64,000 bases of DNA from Pseudoalteromonas viridis (GCF_017742995.1 NZ_CP072425.1:62001-126000); one strand, 5' to 3'; positions 46,199 through 56,683 are shown, numbered from the stretch's first letter. The notes: generated by a model not told the origin, from the letters alone. Made by a program: numbers and translations.

Positions 46199-46302
46199 TA
46201 GACGTCGATACCGACTAGTCGAATAATCTGCTCAGAGCCTTTGCCCGAGAGGGGATCGGTTTGCTATGATGCGGGTCGATTTTACTCTTCGGAACCTGTT
46301 CT

Positions 46303-47211
46303 ATGTGGTTTAGCAACCTTATCTGTTATCGATTTAAACAAGACGTTTCCTATACTCAGGAAGACTTTGAAGCAGCCCTGGAGCACGACGTATTTCGTCC
46401 GTGTGGTAGCCAGGATATGAGCACTTTTGGCTGGACCAAAGCCCTTGGCAAGCACGGCCAGACGCTGAGTCACTTTTCTCAGCACTGTATTTTGGTGTGT
46501 GCGAAACGAGAAGAAAAAGTGCTGCCAGCCTCTGTGATCAATGAAATGGTTGCGGAAAAAATAGAATCGATCGAACAGGAAGAGAATCGTCCGGTCAAGA
46601 AAAAAGAAAAAGACGAAATCAAAGAAAACATCACGGCAACCTTACTGCCGCAGGCATTCAAAAAGTCCAGCCTGCAGTTTGCTTTTATCGATCAGAAGAA
46701 CGGCTGGGTCATCGTCAACAGCGGCAGCTTCAACAAAGCCGAAGAACTCACCGCCCTGTTACGTAAATCTTTGGGTACGCTGCCGATTGTCCCCGCATTT
46801 GCGAACTATGATCTGGATCTGTTCCTAACCGACTGGCTGACCAAGTTTGAGGTGCCGGAAGGCTTTGCAATTGGTTCTGACGCCGAGCTACAGGAAGCCG
46901 ATGACAATGGCGCTCAGGTGAAACTAAAACAACACGACCTGGCAAGTGATGAGATCAAGCTGCACCTGGAACACGGCAAGCGAGTCACTAAACTGGGGAT
47001 GGACTGGCGTGAGCGCGTTCAGTTTACACTGCAAAACGATGGCTCACTTAAGCGCCTGAGCTTTAGCGATACGCTGAAAGAGCAAAATGCCGATATCCCC
47101 AAAGAAGACATGGCGGTCAAACTGGACGCAGACTTTATTCTGGTCACCGAGGAGATCAAAGAGCTACTTGAAGAGTTGTCGCAGGGCCTGGGCGATCAGG
47201 ACGACCTGTAA
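46303..47211 (+). CDS. rdgC: Recombination-associated protein RdgC
   Basis: 302 residues with the RdgC opening MWFSNLICYRFKQDVSYTQE and FRPCGSQDMSTFGWTKALGK. RdgC forms a ring that binds double-stranded DNA and limits RecA filament formation. A strong terminator follows the stop. The gene is alone between a histidine kinase and an HDOD protein. Confidence 0.96.
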   Translation: MWFSNLICYRFKQDVSYTQEDFEAALEHDVFRPCGSQDMSTFGWTKALGKHGQTLSHFSQHCILVCAKREEKVLPASVINEMVAEKIESIEQEENRPVKKKEKDEIKENITATLLPQAFKKSSLQFAFIDQKNGWVIVNSGSFNKAEELTALLRKSLGTLPIVPAFANYDLDLFLTDWLTKFEVPEGFAIGSDAELQEADDNGAQVKLKQHDLASDEIKLHLEHGKRVTKLGMDWRERVQFTLQNDGSLKRLSFSDTLKEQNADIPKEDMAVKLDADFILVTEEIKELLEELSQGLGDQDDL

Positions 47212-47250
47212 CACAGCCTCTTAATCTAGTAACTTAGCTGGGTTAGAAAG

Positions 47251-47287
47251 CCGGCAGCGGGTGCTTACCCTCTGCCGGTTTGTTGTT
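47251..47287 (+). terminator. Terminator after rdgC
   Basis: CCGGCAG-C-GGGT pairs with ACCC-T-CTGCCGG around GCTT, followed by TTTGTTGTTGT. The long stem stands 39 nt after the rdgC stop. Confidence 0.82.
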
Positions 47288-47294
47288 GTAAGGG

Positions 47295-48134
47295 TTATGA
47301 GAAAGCGGCTTTTATGTCGTTCAGCATGTCCTGATAGTCATCGTCATAGAACATATCGACCGACCCCAGCACCCCTTTTTCTTCATACACATGCAGCGCC
47401 GCAGCTTTGTCGGATACCTGTAAGATCCCTTCCACAATAGCGCCCACACGAATAAAATCGACGTAACAAACATGGGCCGGTTTATAGTTAGGGTTCGCCC
47501 AGCTCTCCGCCACTTCCACAAACTCCTCTGTGAACCCCCATTCGCGCATGATGGCGCCACCGATACGCCCACCCAGTTTCTGGATGGCGTGTGCCAAAAA
47601 GCTCGGATTGGCAAATACTTCCGGGTGATGCTCCGCTTCTGTGAGGATTGGCAGTACACCTATGTTAAAGACCAGCGAAGCCAGCGTGATGGTGTCTTTG
47701 TTAAGCGAAGTGTGCTTATTCACCCGCAAGTAAAAGTCCATGGTGGTGATCGCCTGGCAGGCAACCTTGAGGGTTTTTTGCCAGGCCTTGTCCATATAGG
47801 TCTTAATCAGTTTGTTTTGCGAAACAAATAATTGCTCCATCGCCATCGCGGTGGCGACGTTTTTAACCTGGCGCAGACCAATGCGAGTCACAGCCTGGTT
47901 AAGGGTGTTGACCTTCACCGTGCGACCCAAAAACGCACTGTTGGCCACTTTAATCATACGCGCCGCCAGCGCCGGGTCGTGAGAGATCACTTCTGCCATT
48001 TGTAATAAATTCACTTCCGGATCATCTGCCGCCTGGCGCACCCGCACGGCCACTTCGGGCAAGGTTGGCAATACCAGAGTATCGTTATTAATTTTATCAA
48101 TCAGAATCGTCAACAAAGCATTTTCAGTAGACAT
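47295..48134 (-). CDS. HDOD domain-containing protein
   Basis: 279 residues with an HDOD pattern: LPTLPEVAVRVRQAADDPEV, VISHDPALAARMIKVANSAF and VNTLNQAVTRIGLRQVKNVA. HDOD proteins often work in signalling, usually without catalytic metal residues; here no complete HD metal motif is seen. There is no other domain, so its partner is unknown. It is convergent with rdgC. Confidence 0.87.
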   Translation of the reverse strand: MSTENALLTILIDKINNDTLVLPTLPEVAVRVRQAADDPEVNLLQMAEVISHDPALAARMIKVANSAFLGRTVKVNTLNQAVTRIGLRQVKNVATAMAMEQLFVSQNKLIKTYMDKAWQKTLKVACQAITTMDFYLRVNKHTSLNKDTITLASLVFNIGVLPILTEAEHHPEVFANPSFLAHAIQKLGGRIGGAIMREWGFTEEFVEVAESWANPNYKPAHVCYVDFIRVGAIVEGILQVSDKAAALHVYEEKGVLGSVDMFYDDDYQDMLNDIKAAFS

Positions 48135-48472
48135 ATTGGTTCAATCCTCGAATTTACTGGCCTATTGTGCGCACTTCTGGCGTGCAGCAAGGGCCATGCG
48201 CTCAGAGCAAGGTGCTGTTCATGTTATTAGTATTGTCTAACTTAAAGAGTAAGTTAAGAAAAGTATAAAAATTATTCGTGACGCAGGTAAAACCCCCTAT
48301 CAGCCGCCGTTCAATAAAATATTCTCCGACTTCATATCGCAACAGCAGCAAGTTGCCGTCATTTCATGTAAGGTATAGCACCGAAATAATAATACGGACC
48401 CCTGAGCAGTCACTGAGTACTGAGTGACCGCATCACAGAATAGGTCCGACTTACACTCCGGATGAAGGAAAA
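48135..48472. other. 338-bp intergenic region with nested palindromes
   Basis: The region lies between two divergent genes and should hold both promoters. Its clearest structure is at 48395-48448: an outer stem CGGACC/GGTCCG encloses a 20-bp palindrome at 48409-48428. Outside this, only AT-rich sequence was seen and no ORF is convincing. Confidence 0.6.
48395..48448. promoter_or_regulatory. Nested palindrome upstream of the M49-like gene
   Basis: The outer arms are CGGACC (48395-48400) and GGTCCG (48443-48448). The inner 20-bp palindrome (48409-48428) reads GTCACTGAGT/ACTGAGTGAC with one mismatched pair. It lies 25 nt before the downstream ATG, so it could be an operator or a structured leader. 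Which of these applies is not clear from sequence. Confidence 0.5.
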
Positions 48473-50161
48473 ATGATGAAACGCGCAATCTTATCAACGG
48501 CCGTGATGCTGGCCTGTGGCGTTATGCTAAGCGCCTGCTCTGAACCACAACAGACAAACGCTGAATCTCAGGCAAAATCACACCAGGCAAGCGAAGGCTA
48601 TCAGCTGCAAGACCTGTCTCCTGAGCGACTGGATATTTACACTCAGGTCACCCTGAACAGCGATCTGTCGCACCTTAATGACAACCAGAAAAAAATGCTC
48701 GGCCTTTTGATAGATGCCTCTAAAATCATGGATGAGTTGTTCTGGAAACAAGCCTTTGGCATGGACAAAACAGCCTTTCTGGCGAACATTGAGGACCCCA
48801 AAGTCCGTCAGTTTGCTGACATCAACTATGGGCCATGGGACCGTCTTAACGGCGACAAAGTCTTCCTGAGTGGCTTTGCAGCCAAAACACCGGGTGCCGA
48901 GTTCTACCCAAGCGACATCAGCAAAGACGAACTCAATCAGGCCGATGTAAAAGACAAAGCGGGCTTATACTCGTTGATCAAACGCGATGCACAGGGCCAA
49001 CTGTACAGCGTGCCTTACTCTGAGGCCTATCAGGCAGAGCTGAACACCGCTGCGCAATTACTGCGTGATGCCAGTAAACTGGCTGTGGACAAGCAGTTTT
49101 CCAAATACTTAAATCTGCGTGCCGATGCGCTGGTTAACAACAGTTATCAGGCTTCTGACTTTGCCTGGATGGACATGAAGAACAACCCCATTGATGTGGT
49201 GATTGGTCCAATCGAAACCTATGAAGATCAATTGTTTGGCTATCGTACGGCGTTTGAATCTTATGTGCTGGTTAAAGACATGGCGTGGAGCGAGCGTCTG
49301 GCTAAGTTTGCCGCTTTCCTGCCTGAACTACAACAAGGCCTGCCGGTCGATGCCAAATATAAGCAGGAAGTTCCCGGCTCCGATGCCGACCTTAACGCCT
49401 ACGATGTGATTTACTATGCCGGTCACTCTAACGCGGGCAGCAAAACCATCGCCATCAACCTGCCAAACGATGAAGCCGTTCAGTTGCAAAAAGGCACGCG
49501 TCGTTTGCAGCTGAAAAATGCCATGCAGGCCAAATTTGATAAGATCCTGGTGCCGATTGCCGAGCAGCTGATTGTGCCAGAGCAGCGTAAACACATTACC
49601 TTTGACGCTTTCTTTGCCAACACTATGTTCCATGAAGTGGCACATGGACTGGGGATTAAAAACACCATCACAGGTAAAGGCACAGTGCGTCAGTCGCTGC
49701 AGGAACATGCCAGCGCACTGGAAGAAGGCAAAGCCGATATTCTGGGCCTTTACATGGTTGAGCAGCTGCTGAACAAAGGCGAAATCACCGAAGGCACACT
49801 GGAAGATTACTATGTCACCTTTATGGCCGGAATTTTCCGCTCGGTACGTTTTGGCGCATCCAGTGCTCATGGTAAAGCCAATATGATCCGCTTTAACTTC
49901 TTCAAACAAGAAGGCGCGTTTTCAAAAAATGCCGACGGCCTTTACGCCGTAGACATGGCCAAAATGGGCGCAGCGATGGAAAAACTTTCTAACCTGATCC
50001 TGACGCTGCAAGGCGACGGCGACTATCAAAAAGTGGATCAGTTGCTGGCAACCCATGGCGACATTAAAGCAGAACTCCAGGCCGATCTGGACAAGCTGGC
50101 GGCCGCCAATATTCCGGTTGATGTTACCTTTAAACAAGGTAAAGCGGTACTGGGCTTATAA
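48473..50161 (+). CDS. Zinc-dependent peptidase, dipeptidyl-peptidase III (M49)-like lipoprotein
   Basis: 562 residues with a lipobox (VMLSAC, Cys near residue 22). The zinc motif is HEVAHGLG (HExxH), with a downstream EEGKAD for the third ligand, similar to HELLGH and EECRAE in DPP III but without the usual one-residue insertion. The upstream segment SNAGSKTIAINLPNDEAVQL is also typical of this group. Such proteins have been labelled Zn-dependent hydrolase in databases. It is probably periplasmic; the substrate is unknown. Confidence 0.82.
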   Translation: MMKRAILSTAVMLACGVMLSACSEPQQTNAESQAKSHQASEGYQLQDLSPERLDIYTQVTLNSDLSHLNDNQKKMLGLLIDASKIMDELFWKQAFGMDKTAFLANIEDPKVRQFADINYGPWDRLNGDKVFLSGFAAKTPGAEFYPSDISKDELNQADVKDKAGLYSLIKRDAQGQLYSVPYSEAYQAELNTAAQLLRDASKLAVDKQFSKYLNLRADALVNNSYQASDFAWMDMKNNPIDVVIGPIETYEDQLFGYRTAFESYVLVKDMAWSERLAKFAAFLPELQQGLPVDAKYKQEVPGSDADLNAYDVIYYAGHSNAGSKTIAINLPNDEAVQLQKGTRRLQLKNAMQAKFDKILVPIAEQLIVPEQRKHITFDAFFANTMFHEVAHGLGIKNTITGKGTVRQSLQEHASALEEGKADILGLYMVEQLLNKGEITEGTLEDYYVTFMAGIFRSVRFGASSAHGKANMIRFNFFKQEGAFSKNADGLYAVDMAKMGAAMEKLSNLILTLQGDGDYQKVDQLLATHGDIKAELQADLDKLAAANIPVDVTFKQGKAVLGL

Positions 50162-50185
50162 CAGCCCAATACACAAACACTGCTA

Positions 50186-50212
50186 AACAGGCGCTAACAC
50201 TCCAGCGCCTGT
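50186..50212 (+). terminator. Terminator after the M49-like gene
   Basis: ACAGGCGCT/AGCGCCTGT with an 8-nt loop, followed by TTTTATTT. It overlaps the last codons of the convergent HIT gene. Confidence 0.82.
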
Positions 50213-50595
50213 TTTATTTGGGCAATTTGCTGGTCGCTGTATGGCACGGCAGGCAACGCTCCCCACACGGGCTTTGGCCAGGCTGCATCATGCTCAAAGC
50301 GGGCAATATGATGAACGTGCAACTGCGGTACCATATTCCCCAAAGCCGCGACATTTAACTTATGCGGATTAAACACCGCTTTGATCAAATGGCTCAGCTT
50401 CGCGGACTCCTGCCAAAATACTTGCTGCTGCTGTTCATTGAGATCAATGATCTCACGCAGCCCGGCTATGCGTGGCACCAGTATAAACCAGGGATACTGG
50501 CTGTCGTTTAGTAACAGCAGCTTACACAATGGCCAGTCGGCCAGTTCAATACAATCGCGCGCCAGTTCCGGCGCCAGTTGAAATGTGCTCATCAT
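50194..50595 (-). CDS. HIT domain-containing protein
   Basis: 133 residues from ATG 50595 (50592 is also possible), behind AGAAAGA. An in-frame extension to 50706 enters a palindromic repeat and is rejected. The HIT motif is VPQLHVHHIARF, with His residues close to H-x-H-x-H, and the opening LAPELARDCIELADWPLCKL is typical. HIT proteins hydrolyse or transfer nucleotides; the substrate of this group is unknown. Confidence 0.87.
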   Translation of the reverse strand: MMSTFQLAPELARDCIELADWPLCKLLLLNDSQYPWFILVPRIAGLREIIDLNEQQQQVFWQESAKLSHLIKAVFNPHKLNVAALGNMVPQLHVHHIARFEHDAAWPKPVWGALPAVPYSDQQIAQIKQALEC

Positions 50596-50663
50596 TCTTT
50601 CTAAGTCCGTTGTTGGTGGCCTCACTGTAACTAAGTTGCGCCGCAAAAGCGACAGTATGCAGG

Positions 50664-50829
50664 TAATACCAATTTCACTTAATACTTGTTCAATTTGACG
50701 GATCAAATATGACGCTAACTGTGTTAAAAATTTCTCATTTAGAACAACTAAATAGCAAAATTTTTGCCTGGTTATCGACCATATTTACTCGCCTCAAAAT
50801 AGAACACTTAATTAAGCAAATTGGTATAA
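50664..50829. repeat. 166-bp palindromic MITE-like intergenic element
   Basis: Both ends carry an imperfect terminal inverted repeat (left ATACCAATTTCACTTAAT, right complement ATACCAATTTGCTTAAT). The two halves match as inverted copies along almost their whole length (for example AAATATGACG on one side and AAATATGGTCG on the other), meeting at a 5-nt loop near CTAAATAG. The whole element could fold as one long hairpin. I recall similar elements as frequent in Pseudoalteromonas intergenic regions. No transposase is in it. Confidence 0.8.
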
Positions 50830-50932
50830 GATTCCACCCCTGACACGTCCGTCTGATTTTATTGCCATCATGGTTGACAGTCTTTACCATCAAGGCACTT
50901 ATACCAACACAACATAATTAAAAGGTGACTCT

Positions 50933-53158
50933 GTGCGCAATCTGCTATCTTACGCCGCGCTTGCCACCGGTTTGCTGGCCACCAGCCAGTTGACCGTGGC
51001 CCAGCCGCTGACGCTGGAACGTATCTTCGATGACCCCTCTTTGGCGGGCAAGGCTCCGGTAAAACTCAAGTTCTCACCCGATGGGTCCCGGGTAACTTAC
51101 CTGCAAGGCAAAGTCGATGATTACAACCGCTACGACCTGTGGGAATACAATATTAAAGCCGACACCAATCGCCTGCTGGTTGATTCACAGGCGTTGTTCT
51201 CAGGCCCGGAAACCCTGTCAGACGAAGAAAAAGCGCGCCGTGAAAGGCAACGTATTTTTGGCCGCGGGATCCTCGAATACAAGTGGTCGAAAGATGGTAA
51301 GGCCCTGCTCTTCCCGCTCAATGGCGACCTCTACTATTATGAGCTGAGTTCCGGAAAAAGCCGTAAGCTTACCGACACCGAAGCCTTTGAAACCGATGCG
51401 CGTTTTTCACCCAAGGGCAACTATGTCTCTTTTATCCGCGAACAAGACTTATATGCCCTGGAACTGGCGACCGGCAAAGAGATCCGCCTGAGTAAAGACG
51501 GCGGCGGCGTGATTAAAAACGGCATGGCCGAATTTGTGGCGCAGGAAGAAATGAGCCGTATGACCGGCTATTGGTGGGCCGGTGATGAGAGCAAAATCGC
51601 TTTTACCCGCATCGACGAAAGCCCGGTACAGGAAGCCATCCGCAACGAGATCTATGCCGACGAAGTAAAGCTGTTTAACCAGCGCTACCCGTTTACCGGC
51701 ACGGATAACGTCAGGATCGATCTGGGCGTTGTCACCCTCAATGATCAAAAAGTGGACTGGATTGACCTGGGTAAAGACAAAGACATCTATATTGCCCGTG
51801 CAAACTGGCTGGAAGACGACACCACCTTGTCGTATCAGTGGCAAAACCGCTCCCAGCAAAAGCTGGAATTGAGATTCTACAACGCCGACACTAAACAGCA
51901 ACGCGTGGCCCTGACGGAGACCAGCGACACCTGGATCAACCTGCATTTTGATCTGCACTTTCTAAAAGACAAAAAGCACTTTATCTGGGCCTCGGAGCGC
52001 GATGGCTATAAACACCTGTATTTGTATCGTACCAGCGGCCAGCTGGTTCGTCAGCTGACTCAGGGCGACTGGATTGTCGAAAAGCTTCAGGGCGTGGATG
52101 AGAAAAAAGGCCAGGTCTACTTCTCCGGCCGTAAAGACACCCCACTGGAAAGCCATCTCTATTCCGTCCCCTTGTTCAAAAAAGGCAATATCAAGCGGAT
52201 CACAGAAGCCGGAGCCTATCATAAGGTGGTCATGGCCGAAGACAACCGCACTTTTATCGACAGCAAATCTGCGGTGAATCAGCCGACTTCCGTATCCCTG
52301 CGCAAAGCCAATGGCGAATTCATTACCTGGCTGGAACAAAATAAACTGGACGAGCAACACCCGCTGACGCCGTTCTTAAGCGATTTGTCGACGCCTGAAT
52401 ATGGCACGCTAAAAGCGCAAGATGGCCAGCTGATGCACTATCGCCTGTTTAAGCCGAAGCAGCTGGAACAAGGTAAAAAGTACCCGGTGATCGTCAACGT
52501 CTATGGCGGTCCACATGCCCAGCGCGTGACCAATAGCTGGCGCAGCAAAAACCTTTATTTCCAGTACATGGTGCAACAAGGCTATATTGTCTTCCAGCTG
52601 GACAACCGGGGCTCGTATAACCGGGGTAAACGCTTTGAAGACCCTATTTATAAACACTTAGGGGAAGTGGAAGTGGCCGATCAGATCCGCGGCGTCGAGT
52701 TTTTACGAACGCTGGATTACGTAGATCCATCACGCATTGGCATTTATGGCCACAGCTACGGCGGCTATATGGCCCTGATGACCATGTTCAAGGCAGGTGA
52801 TTACTTCTCAGCCGGCGTCTCGGGCGCACCGGTCACTGACTGGGCACTGTACGATACACACTACACCGAACGGTACCTGGGACACCCGCAAACCAATGCT
52901 AAGGGCTATGAGCAAAGCGCCGTATTCCCCTACACAGATGGCTTAAAGGGCCCATTGATGATTTATCATGGCATGGCGGATGACAACGTGTTGTTTACTC
53001 ATGCCACTAAGCTGTTTAAACAGCTTCAGGATGAGGCTAAGCCTTTTGAAATGATGACTTACCCGGGCTCTAAACACAGCCTGCGCGGTAAAAAAGTGCA
53101 AACCCATCTGCACCAGACCATCACCAACTTCTTCAATCGTCACTTTGACGTGAAGTAA
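50933..53158 (+). CDS. S9-family dipeptidyl peptidase IV
   Basis: 741 residues from GTG 50933 behind AAGGTGA. The signal peptide ends after TVAQ (residue about 24). An eight-bladed propeller (about 60-470) precedes an alpha/beta hydrolase. Catalytic Ser is in YGHSYGGYMALM, Asp in YHGMADDNVLF and His in GSKHSLRGKK. The propeller has VAQEEMSRMTGYWW (glutamates that bind the substrate N-terminus). It removes Xaa-Pro dipeptides in the periplasm or outside the cell. A GC-rich terminator follows. Confidence 0.93.
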   Translation: MRNLLSYAALATGLLATSQLTVAQPLTLERIFDDPSLAGKAPVKLKFSPDGSRVTYLQGKVDDYNRYDLWEYNIKADTNRLLVDSQALFSGPETLSDEEKARRERQRIFGRGILEYKWSKDGKALLFPLNGDLYYYELSSGKSRKLTDTEAFETDARFSPKGNYVSFIREQDLYALELATGKEIRLSKDGGGVIKNGMAEFVAQEEMSRMTGYWWAGDESKIAFTRIDESPVQEAIRNEIYADEVKLFNQRYPFTGTDNVRIDLGVVTLNDQKVDWIDLGKDKDIYIARANWLEDDTTLSYQWQNRSQQKLELRFYNADTKQQRVALTETSDTWINLHFDLHFLKDKKHFIWASERDGYKHLYLYRTSGQLVRQLTQGDWIVEKLQGVDEKKGQVYFSGRKDTPLESHLYSVPLFKKGNIKRITEAGAYHKVVMAEDNRTFIDSKSAVNQPTSVSLRKANGEFITWLEQNKLDEQHPLTPFLSDLSTPEYGTLKAQDGQLMHYRLFKPKQLEQGKKYPVIVNVYGGPHAQRVTNSWRSKNLYFQYMVQQGYIVFQLDNRGSYNRGKRFEDPIYKHLGEVEVADQIRGVEFLRTLDYVDPSRIGIYGHSYGGYMALMTMFKAGDYFSAGVSGAPVTDWALYDTHYTERYLGHPQTNAKGYEQSAVFPYTDGLKGPLMIYHGMADDNVLFTHATKLFKQLQDEAKPFEMMTYPGSKHSLRGKKVQTHLHQTITNFFNRHFDVK

Positions 53159-53166
53159 CCCCCAGG

Positions 53167-53188
53167 CGCGGGCCCGCTTTGGCCCGCG
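53167..53188 (+). terminator. GC-rich terminator-like hairpin after the DPP IV gene
   Basis: CGCGGGCC/GGCCCGCG with a 6-nt loop, 9 nt past the stop, followed by TCTCTCAT. The U-run is weak. Confidence 0.65.
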
Positions 53189-53369
53189 TCTCTCATACGC
53201 GTAATTCTCTGCCTGCACTATTCGACAAATAGCTAATTGCTCTTTCCTTTCCTCTGTAAATATATTATTCACTTGATTTAGAACAAGTTTCACCCTCACA
53301 TTTGTTGCAAACTATGCAATATCAGTTTGTTCAGCACACGACCTTGTGCTTTCAAAAGGAGCCTCAGCT

Positions 53370-55004
53370 ATGGCATTTTTAAGACAGTTCACCATTTTTG
53401 GCCGCCTTGCGATGCTGGTGGGGGTTGTGGTGCTTGGCCTGATTGCGCTGGGCGTTATGAACTTGCAGCAACAACATCAGGCACTCAGTCAACAGCAGTA
53501 TGAAAAGACCAAGAACCTGGTCGAAACAGCTCACAGCCTGATTGCTCACTTTCATCAGGCGCAACTTAGCGGAACACTCAGCGAAGCCGAGGCACAAAGC
53601 GCCGCACTCAGCGCCCTGAAAGCGCTCAGATACGATGAAAATAACTATTTCTGGGTCAATGACCATTATCCGCGTATGGTGATGCACCCCTTTAAACCTC
53701 AGCTCAACGGACAGTCGGTCAGAGACAGCAAAGACCCGGACGGCGTAGCGCTTTTTCAGGAAATGGTCGCCGTCGTTAACGCACAGGGAGATGGGTTTGT
53801 GCCCTATAAATGGCCCAAACCCGGCAAGTCTGCTGCGGTCGACAAGATTTCCTATGTAAAAGGCTTTGCCCCGTGGCAATGGATAGTCGGCTCCGGGGTG
53901 TATCTTGACAGTATCGACGTGCAATTTGCCCAGCTGCGTAATCAAATGATATTCAATATTGTCGCGTTGCTGGTCGTACTGATAGTGCTGAACTTTGTGA
54001 TCAGCAACAGCATTTTGCAGCCCATCCGCTCTGCCGCTGATATGATGCGCGACATTTCCCAGGGAGAAGGCGATTTAACGCAACAGCTGGATGAACATGG
54101 CCGCGACGAGATCTCCCGTTTGTCTCGCTTCTTTAATGCTTATACCTCTAAAATGCGCCATTCGATTGCTGCAGTAGCAGGCAATGCAACAGAGGTAGAG
54201 GCACTGGCAGACAGGGTCGATAACACCGGCGAAGTCAACCTGGAGTACATCGAGCGTCAGAATGACAGCAGCCGCCAGGTGGCAACGGCCGTGGAGCAAA
54301 TGAGTGCTCAGATCAAAGAGATCAGCCAGCATGCCGAAGCCGCAGAGCAGGCAGCTGGTGATGCAATGCGCACCAGTGAAACGGGTAAAGCAACGGTCAG
54401 CACAACCATCAGTGCCATTGGCACGCTCTCTGGCACCATTGAAGAGGTCAGTGTCGTCACTCAGGCGCTGGCTGAAGAAAGCCAGCATATTGGCTCTGTG
54501 CTGGACGTGATCCGGGGCATATCGGAGCAGACCAATCTGCTTGCGCTTAATGCGGCCATAGAAGCCGCCCGGGCGGGCGAGCAGGGTCGTGGGTTTGCGG
54601 TGGTGGCCGATGAAGTGCGCACCCTGGCGAGTCGCACCGGGCAAAGTACCGATGAGATCCAGTCAATGATTGAGAAACTACAAAAAGGTGCTCAGGCTGC
54701 AGTGGACGCAGTACAGAAAAGCCAGCGCCTGTCGAGCAGTACGGTCGATCAGGTACATGAGGCAGAGCAGGCATTGAATGAGATTGAACGCCTGATCACG
54801 GTGATCCTGCAAATGAATGGCTTGATAGCCCGGGCCACCGAAGAGCAAAGCAGTGCGGCGGCCGATGTGAATGTGCGTATCAGCGACCTGTCGGACGCAA
54901 CCCATCACTCACTCGACACCACACAGACTTTGTCTGAGGCCAGTAAATCGCTCAAACAGGCAAGCCATCAGCTTGCCCAGATTGTAGAGCGCTTTAAGGT
55001 TTAG
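53370..55004 (+). CDS. Methyl-accepting chemotaxis protein with single Cache sensor
   Basis: 544 residues from ATG 53370, behind AAAGGAG. The first membrane helix is about 6-28, the sCache_2-like sensor follows ([38 protein letters not shown]), the second helix is near 192-212, then HAMP and the signalling domain with its hairpin tip ([20 protein letters not shown], then [13 protein letters not shown]). No C-terminal receptor pentapeptide is present. It is convergent with the aminopeptidase gene, overlapping by 4 nt. Confidence 0.93.
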   Translation: MAFLRQFTIFGRLAMLVGVVVLGLIALGVMNLQQQHQALSQQQYEKTKNLVETAHSLIAHFHQAQLSGTLSEAEAQSAALSALKALRYDENNYFWVNDHYPRMVMHPFKPQLNGQSVRDSKDPDGVALFQEMVAVVNAQGDGFVPYKWPKPGKSAAVDKISYVKGFAPWQWIVGSGVYLDSIDVQFAQLRNQMIFNIVALLVVLIVLNFVISNSILQPIRSAADMMRDISQGEGDLTQQLDEHGRDEISRLSRFFNAYTSKMRHSIAAVAGNATEVEALADRVDNTGEVNLEYIERQNDSSRQVATAVEQMSAQIKEISQHAEAAEQAAGDAMRTSETGKATVSTTISAIGTLSGTIEEVSVVTQALAEESQHIGSVLDVIRGISEQTNLLALNAAIEAARAGEQGRGFAVVADEVRTLASRTGQSTDEIQSMIEKLQKGAQAAVDAVQKSQRLSSSTVDQVHEAEQALNEIERLITVILQMNGLIARATEEQSSAAADVNVRISDLSDATHHSLDTTQTLSEASKSLKQASHQLAQIVERFKV

Positions 55005-56533
55005 CGGCAGTAACGGGCAAACAGGCTGCTGACGGTTGCTGCAGTTGGCTTACCATGCTGCCAGTCGCCGCCTTCTACGCCGCTACCAGCAATGTCCATG
55101 TGCACATAAGGCAGTGGCAATTCAGAGTCACTACCGTGTTTATCCAGCCCGCCCACAATGGCCAGAAAAGCCATCGGGAATTGGTGACCACGGGCAGTGA
55201 CAGCCGACGGCGCATTGTTGCTCGATAAAACATCATCCGCCAGAGTGCGTGGCTGAACAAAGTCATAATCTTCGCGACGACTGCGCGAGACTTCTGCGCC
55301 ATCAGCCCACAGGTCGCCGATGTCAGCCAGCTGACGAGACACTTGCCGTGCACGCGCCGGGCCATTTTCCACATACGCACTGTAAGGACCTACCGCACGG
55401 GCTGCGTGTCCAGTGAGTGTTGCCACAGTAAACAGCTCAGGGTTAACTTCCTGAGTCGCCATGTCTTTGAGCTCGCTGAGCAAGTCGCCCATTGCCAGGC
55501 GCCCTTCCGCATCGGTGTTGCCAATGCGTACTTTTACGCCTTCGCGCGTGGTGATGATCTCATCTGGCACAAAACAATCAGAGCCAATCGAGTTACGTAC
55601 CACGGCCAGATACGCAATCACTTTAACCCCTTTTGGCTTAAAATCGGCGACGGACTTCATAAAACCAGCAACAGAGGCAGCGCCCCCTTTATCGCGGCTC
55701 ATGCCCGCCATAAATCCGCCTACCTTGAGATCTGCACCACCGGTGTCATACACCAGGCCTTTACCCACAAACATCAGCGTACGCTCAATGTCACCCTCTG
55801 GGGTGTAGACCAGTTTAACAACACGCGGGTGATGGCGCTCTACCGCGTAAGAGGCGCGCGCAACAGTGCCAAGCATTGGGTAATCTTTGTTAATGGTCTC
55901 CGGATCCGCTACTACTTCAACACTGACACAGGTGTCTTTGAATAGCTCAACGCAGTAATCCGCAAACTTAGGAGGCGCCATACGCTCAGGTTCGGTACCA
56001 CACAAGTCCCGGGCTGCGTACTGACCGGCAGCAATGGCGTTCAGCTGACGACACTGCTCATCGCTGGCCCCCAGCAACGCAATAGATTCAATCGGCTCGA
56101 TTGACGGTCCACGGTATTCACGGGCCTCTAGTGGCTGCCACAGTGCCTGACACGCGCCCAGATAAGCCACTTCCAGGGCATTCTGATAACGTGCATCGCT
56201 TGGTACGCCTGCCACCATCAATACCGGTTTTACCGCACCAGCGGCTTTGGCTTCCAGCACGGCAGCTTTACCTGCTTCAAAAAAGCGTCGCACGTCGTCA
56301 TAGTCACGGTTAAGCGGGCCTGTAGGTGACACTATCAGACGCTTGCCCGGCACACCGTCTGCCAGCAGTAAGCTGGCCTTGGTACGCAATCGTGCATCAA
56401 CGGCCAGATAAGGGGCTGCCTCACTGTTTAGTGCCGCATTGGCAAGATCTGAGACATCGGAAGTGACGACGATAACAGCATCGGCGTCCTGAACTTGCCA
56501 GTCACTGACCGGCAAAGCGAGAGGAAAAGACAT
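55001..56533 (-). CDS. Leucyl aminopeptidase family protein (M17)
   Basis: 510 residues. Metal and catalytic motifs are [20 protein letters not shown] (Lys and Asp), [20 protein letters not shown] (NTDAEGRL signature), and [15 protein letters not shown]. It releases N-terminal amino acids; members are hexameric and need two divalent metals. The 510-residue length and long N-terminal domain are usual for this branch, distinct from classical PepA. Confidence 0.92.
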   Translation of the reverse strand: MSFPLALPVSDWQVQDADAVIVVTSDVSDLANAALNSEAAPYLAVDARLRTKASLLLADGVPGKRLIVSPTGPLNRDYDDVRRFFEAGKAAVLEAKAAGAVKPVLMVAGVPSDARYQNALEVAYLGACQALWQPLEAREYRGPSIEPIESIALLGASDEQCRQLNAIAAGQYAARDLCGTEPERMAPPKFADYCVELFKDTCVSVEVVADPETINKDYPMLGTVARASYAVERHHPRVVKLVYTPEGDIERTLMFVGKGLVYDTGGADLKVGGFMAGMSRDKGGAASVAGFMKSVADFKPKGVKVIAYLAVVRNSIGSDCFVPDEIITTREGVKVRIGNTDAEGRLAMGDLLSELKDMATQEVNPELFTVATLTGHAARAVGPYSAYVENGPARARQVSRQLADIGDLWADGAEVSRSRREDYDFVQPRTLADDVLSSNNAPSAVTARGHQFPMAFLAIVGGLDKHGSDSELPLPYVHMDIAGSGVEGGDWQHGKPTAATVSSLFARYCR

Positions 56534-56640
56534 ATAATCAGCCCTTGGTTATTAAAATGCTGGGCTGATTATCGGTTATTTGCCCGCAAGAACCAAGGCC
56601 TTAGGGACAAATGCCGGAGCACACAGAGGTGCACTATCTG

Positions 56641-56671
56641 TTTTTAGCGCTGCCAAGGGCAGCGCTAAAAA
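56641..56671. repeat. Perfect 15-bp hairpin with reversed A/T polarity
   Basis: The arms are TTTTTAGCGCTGCC and GGCAGCGCTAAAAA around AAG; a flanking G-C pair makes 15 bp. The T-run is on the 5' side and the A-run on the 3' side of each strand, opposite to a normal terminator. It lies between the transporter 3' end and the aminopeptidase start, 12 nt past the transporter stop. Confidence 0.7.
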
Positions 56672-56683
56672 CCAAAGCGGGCA

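Noticed and set aside
50596..50706. N-terminal extension of the HIT protein
   Set aside because: It runs into the palindromic repeat; ATG 50595 has a usable ribosome binding site and gives the normal family start.
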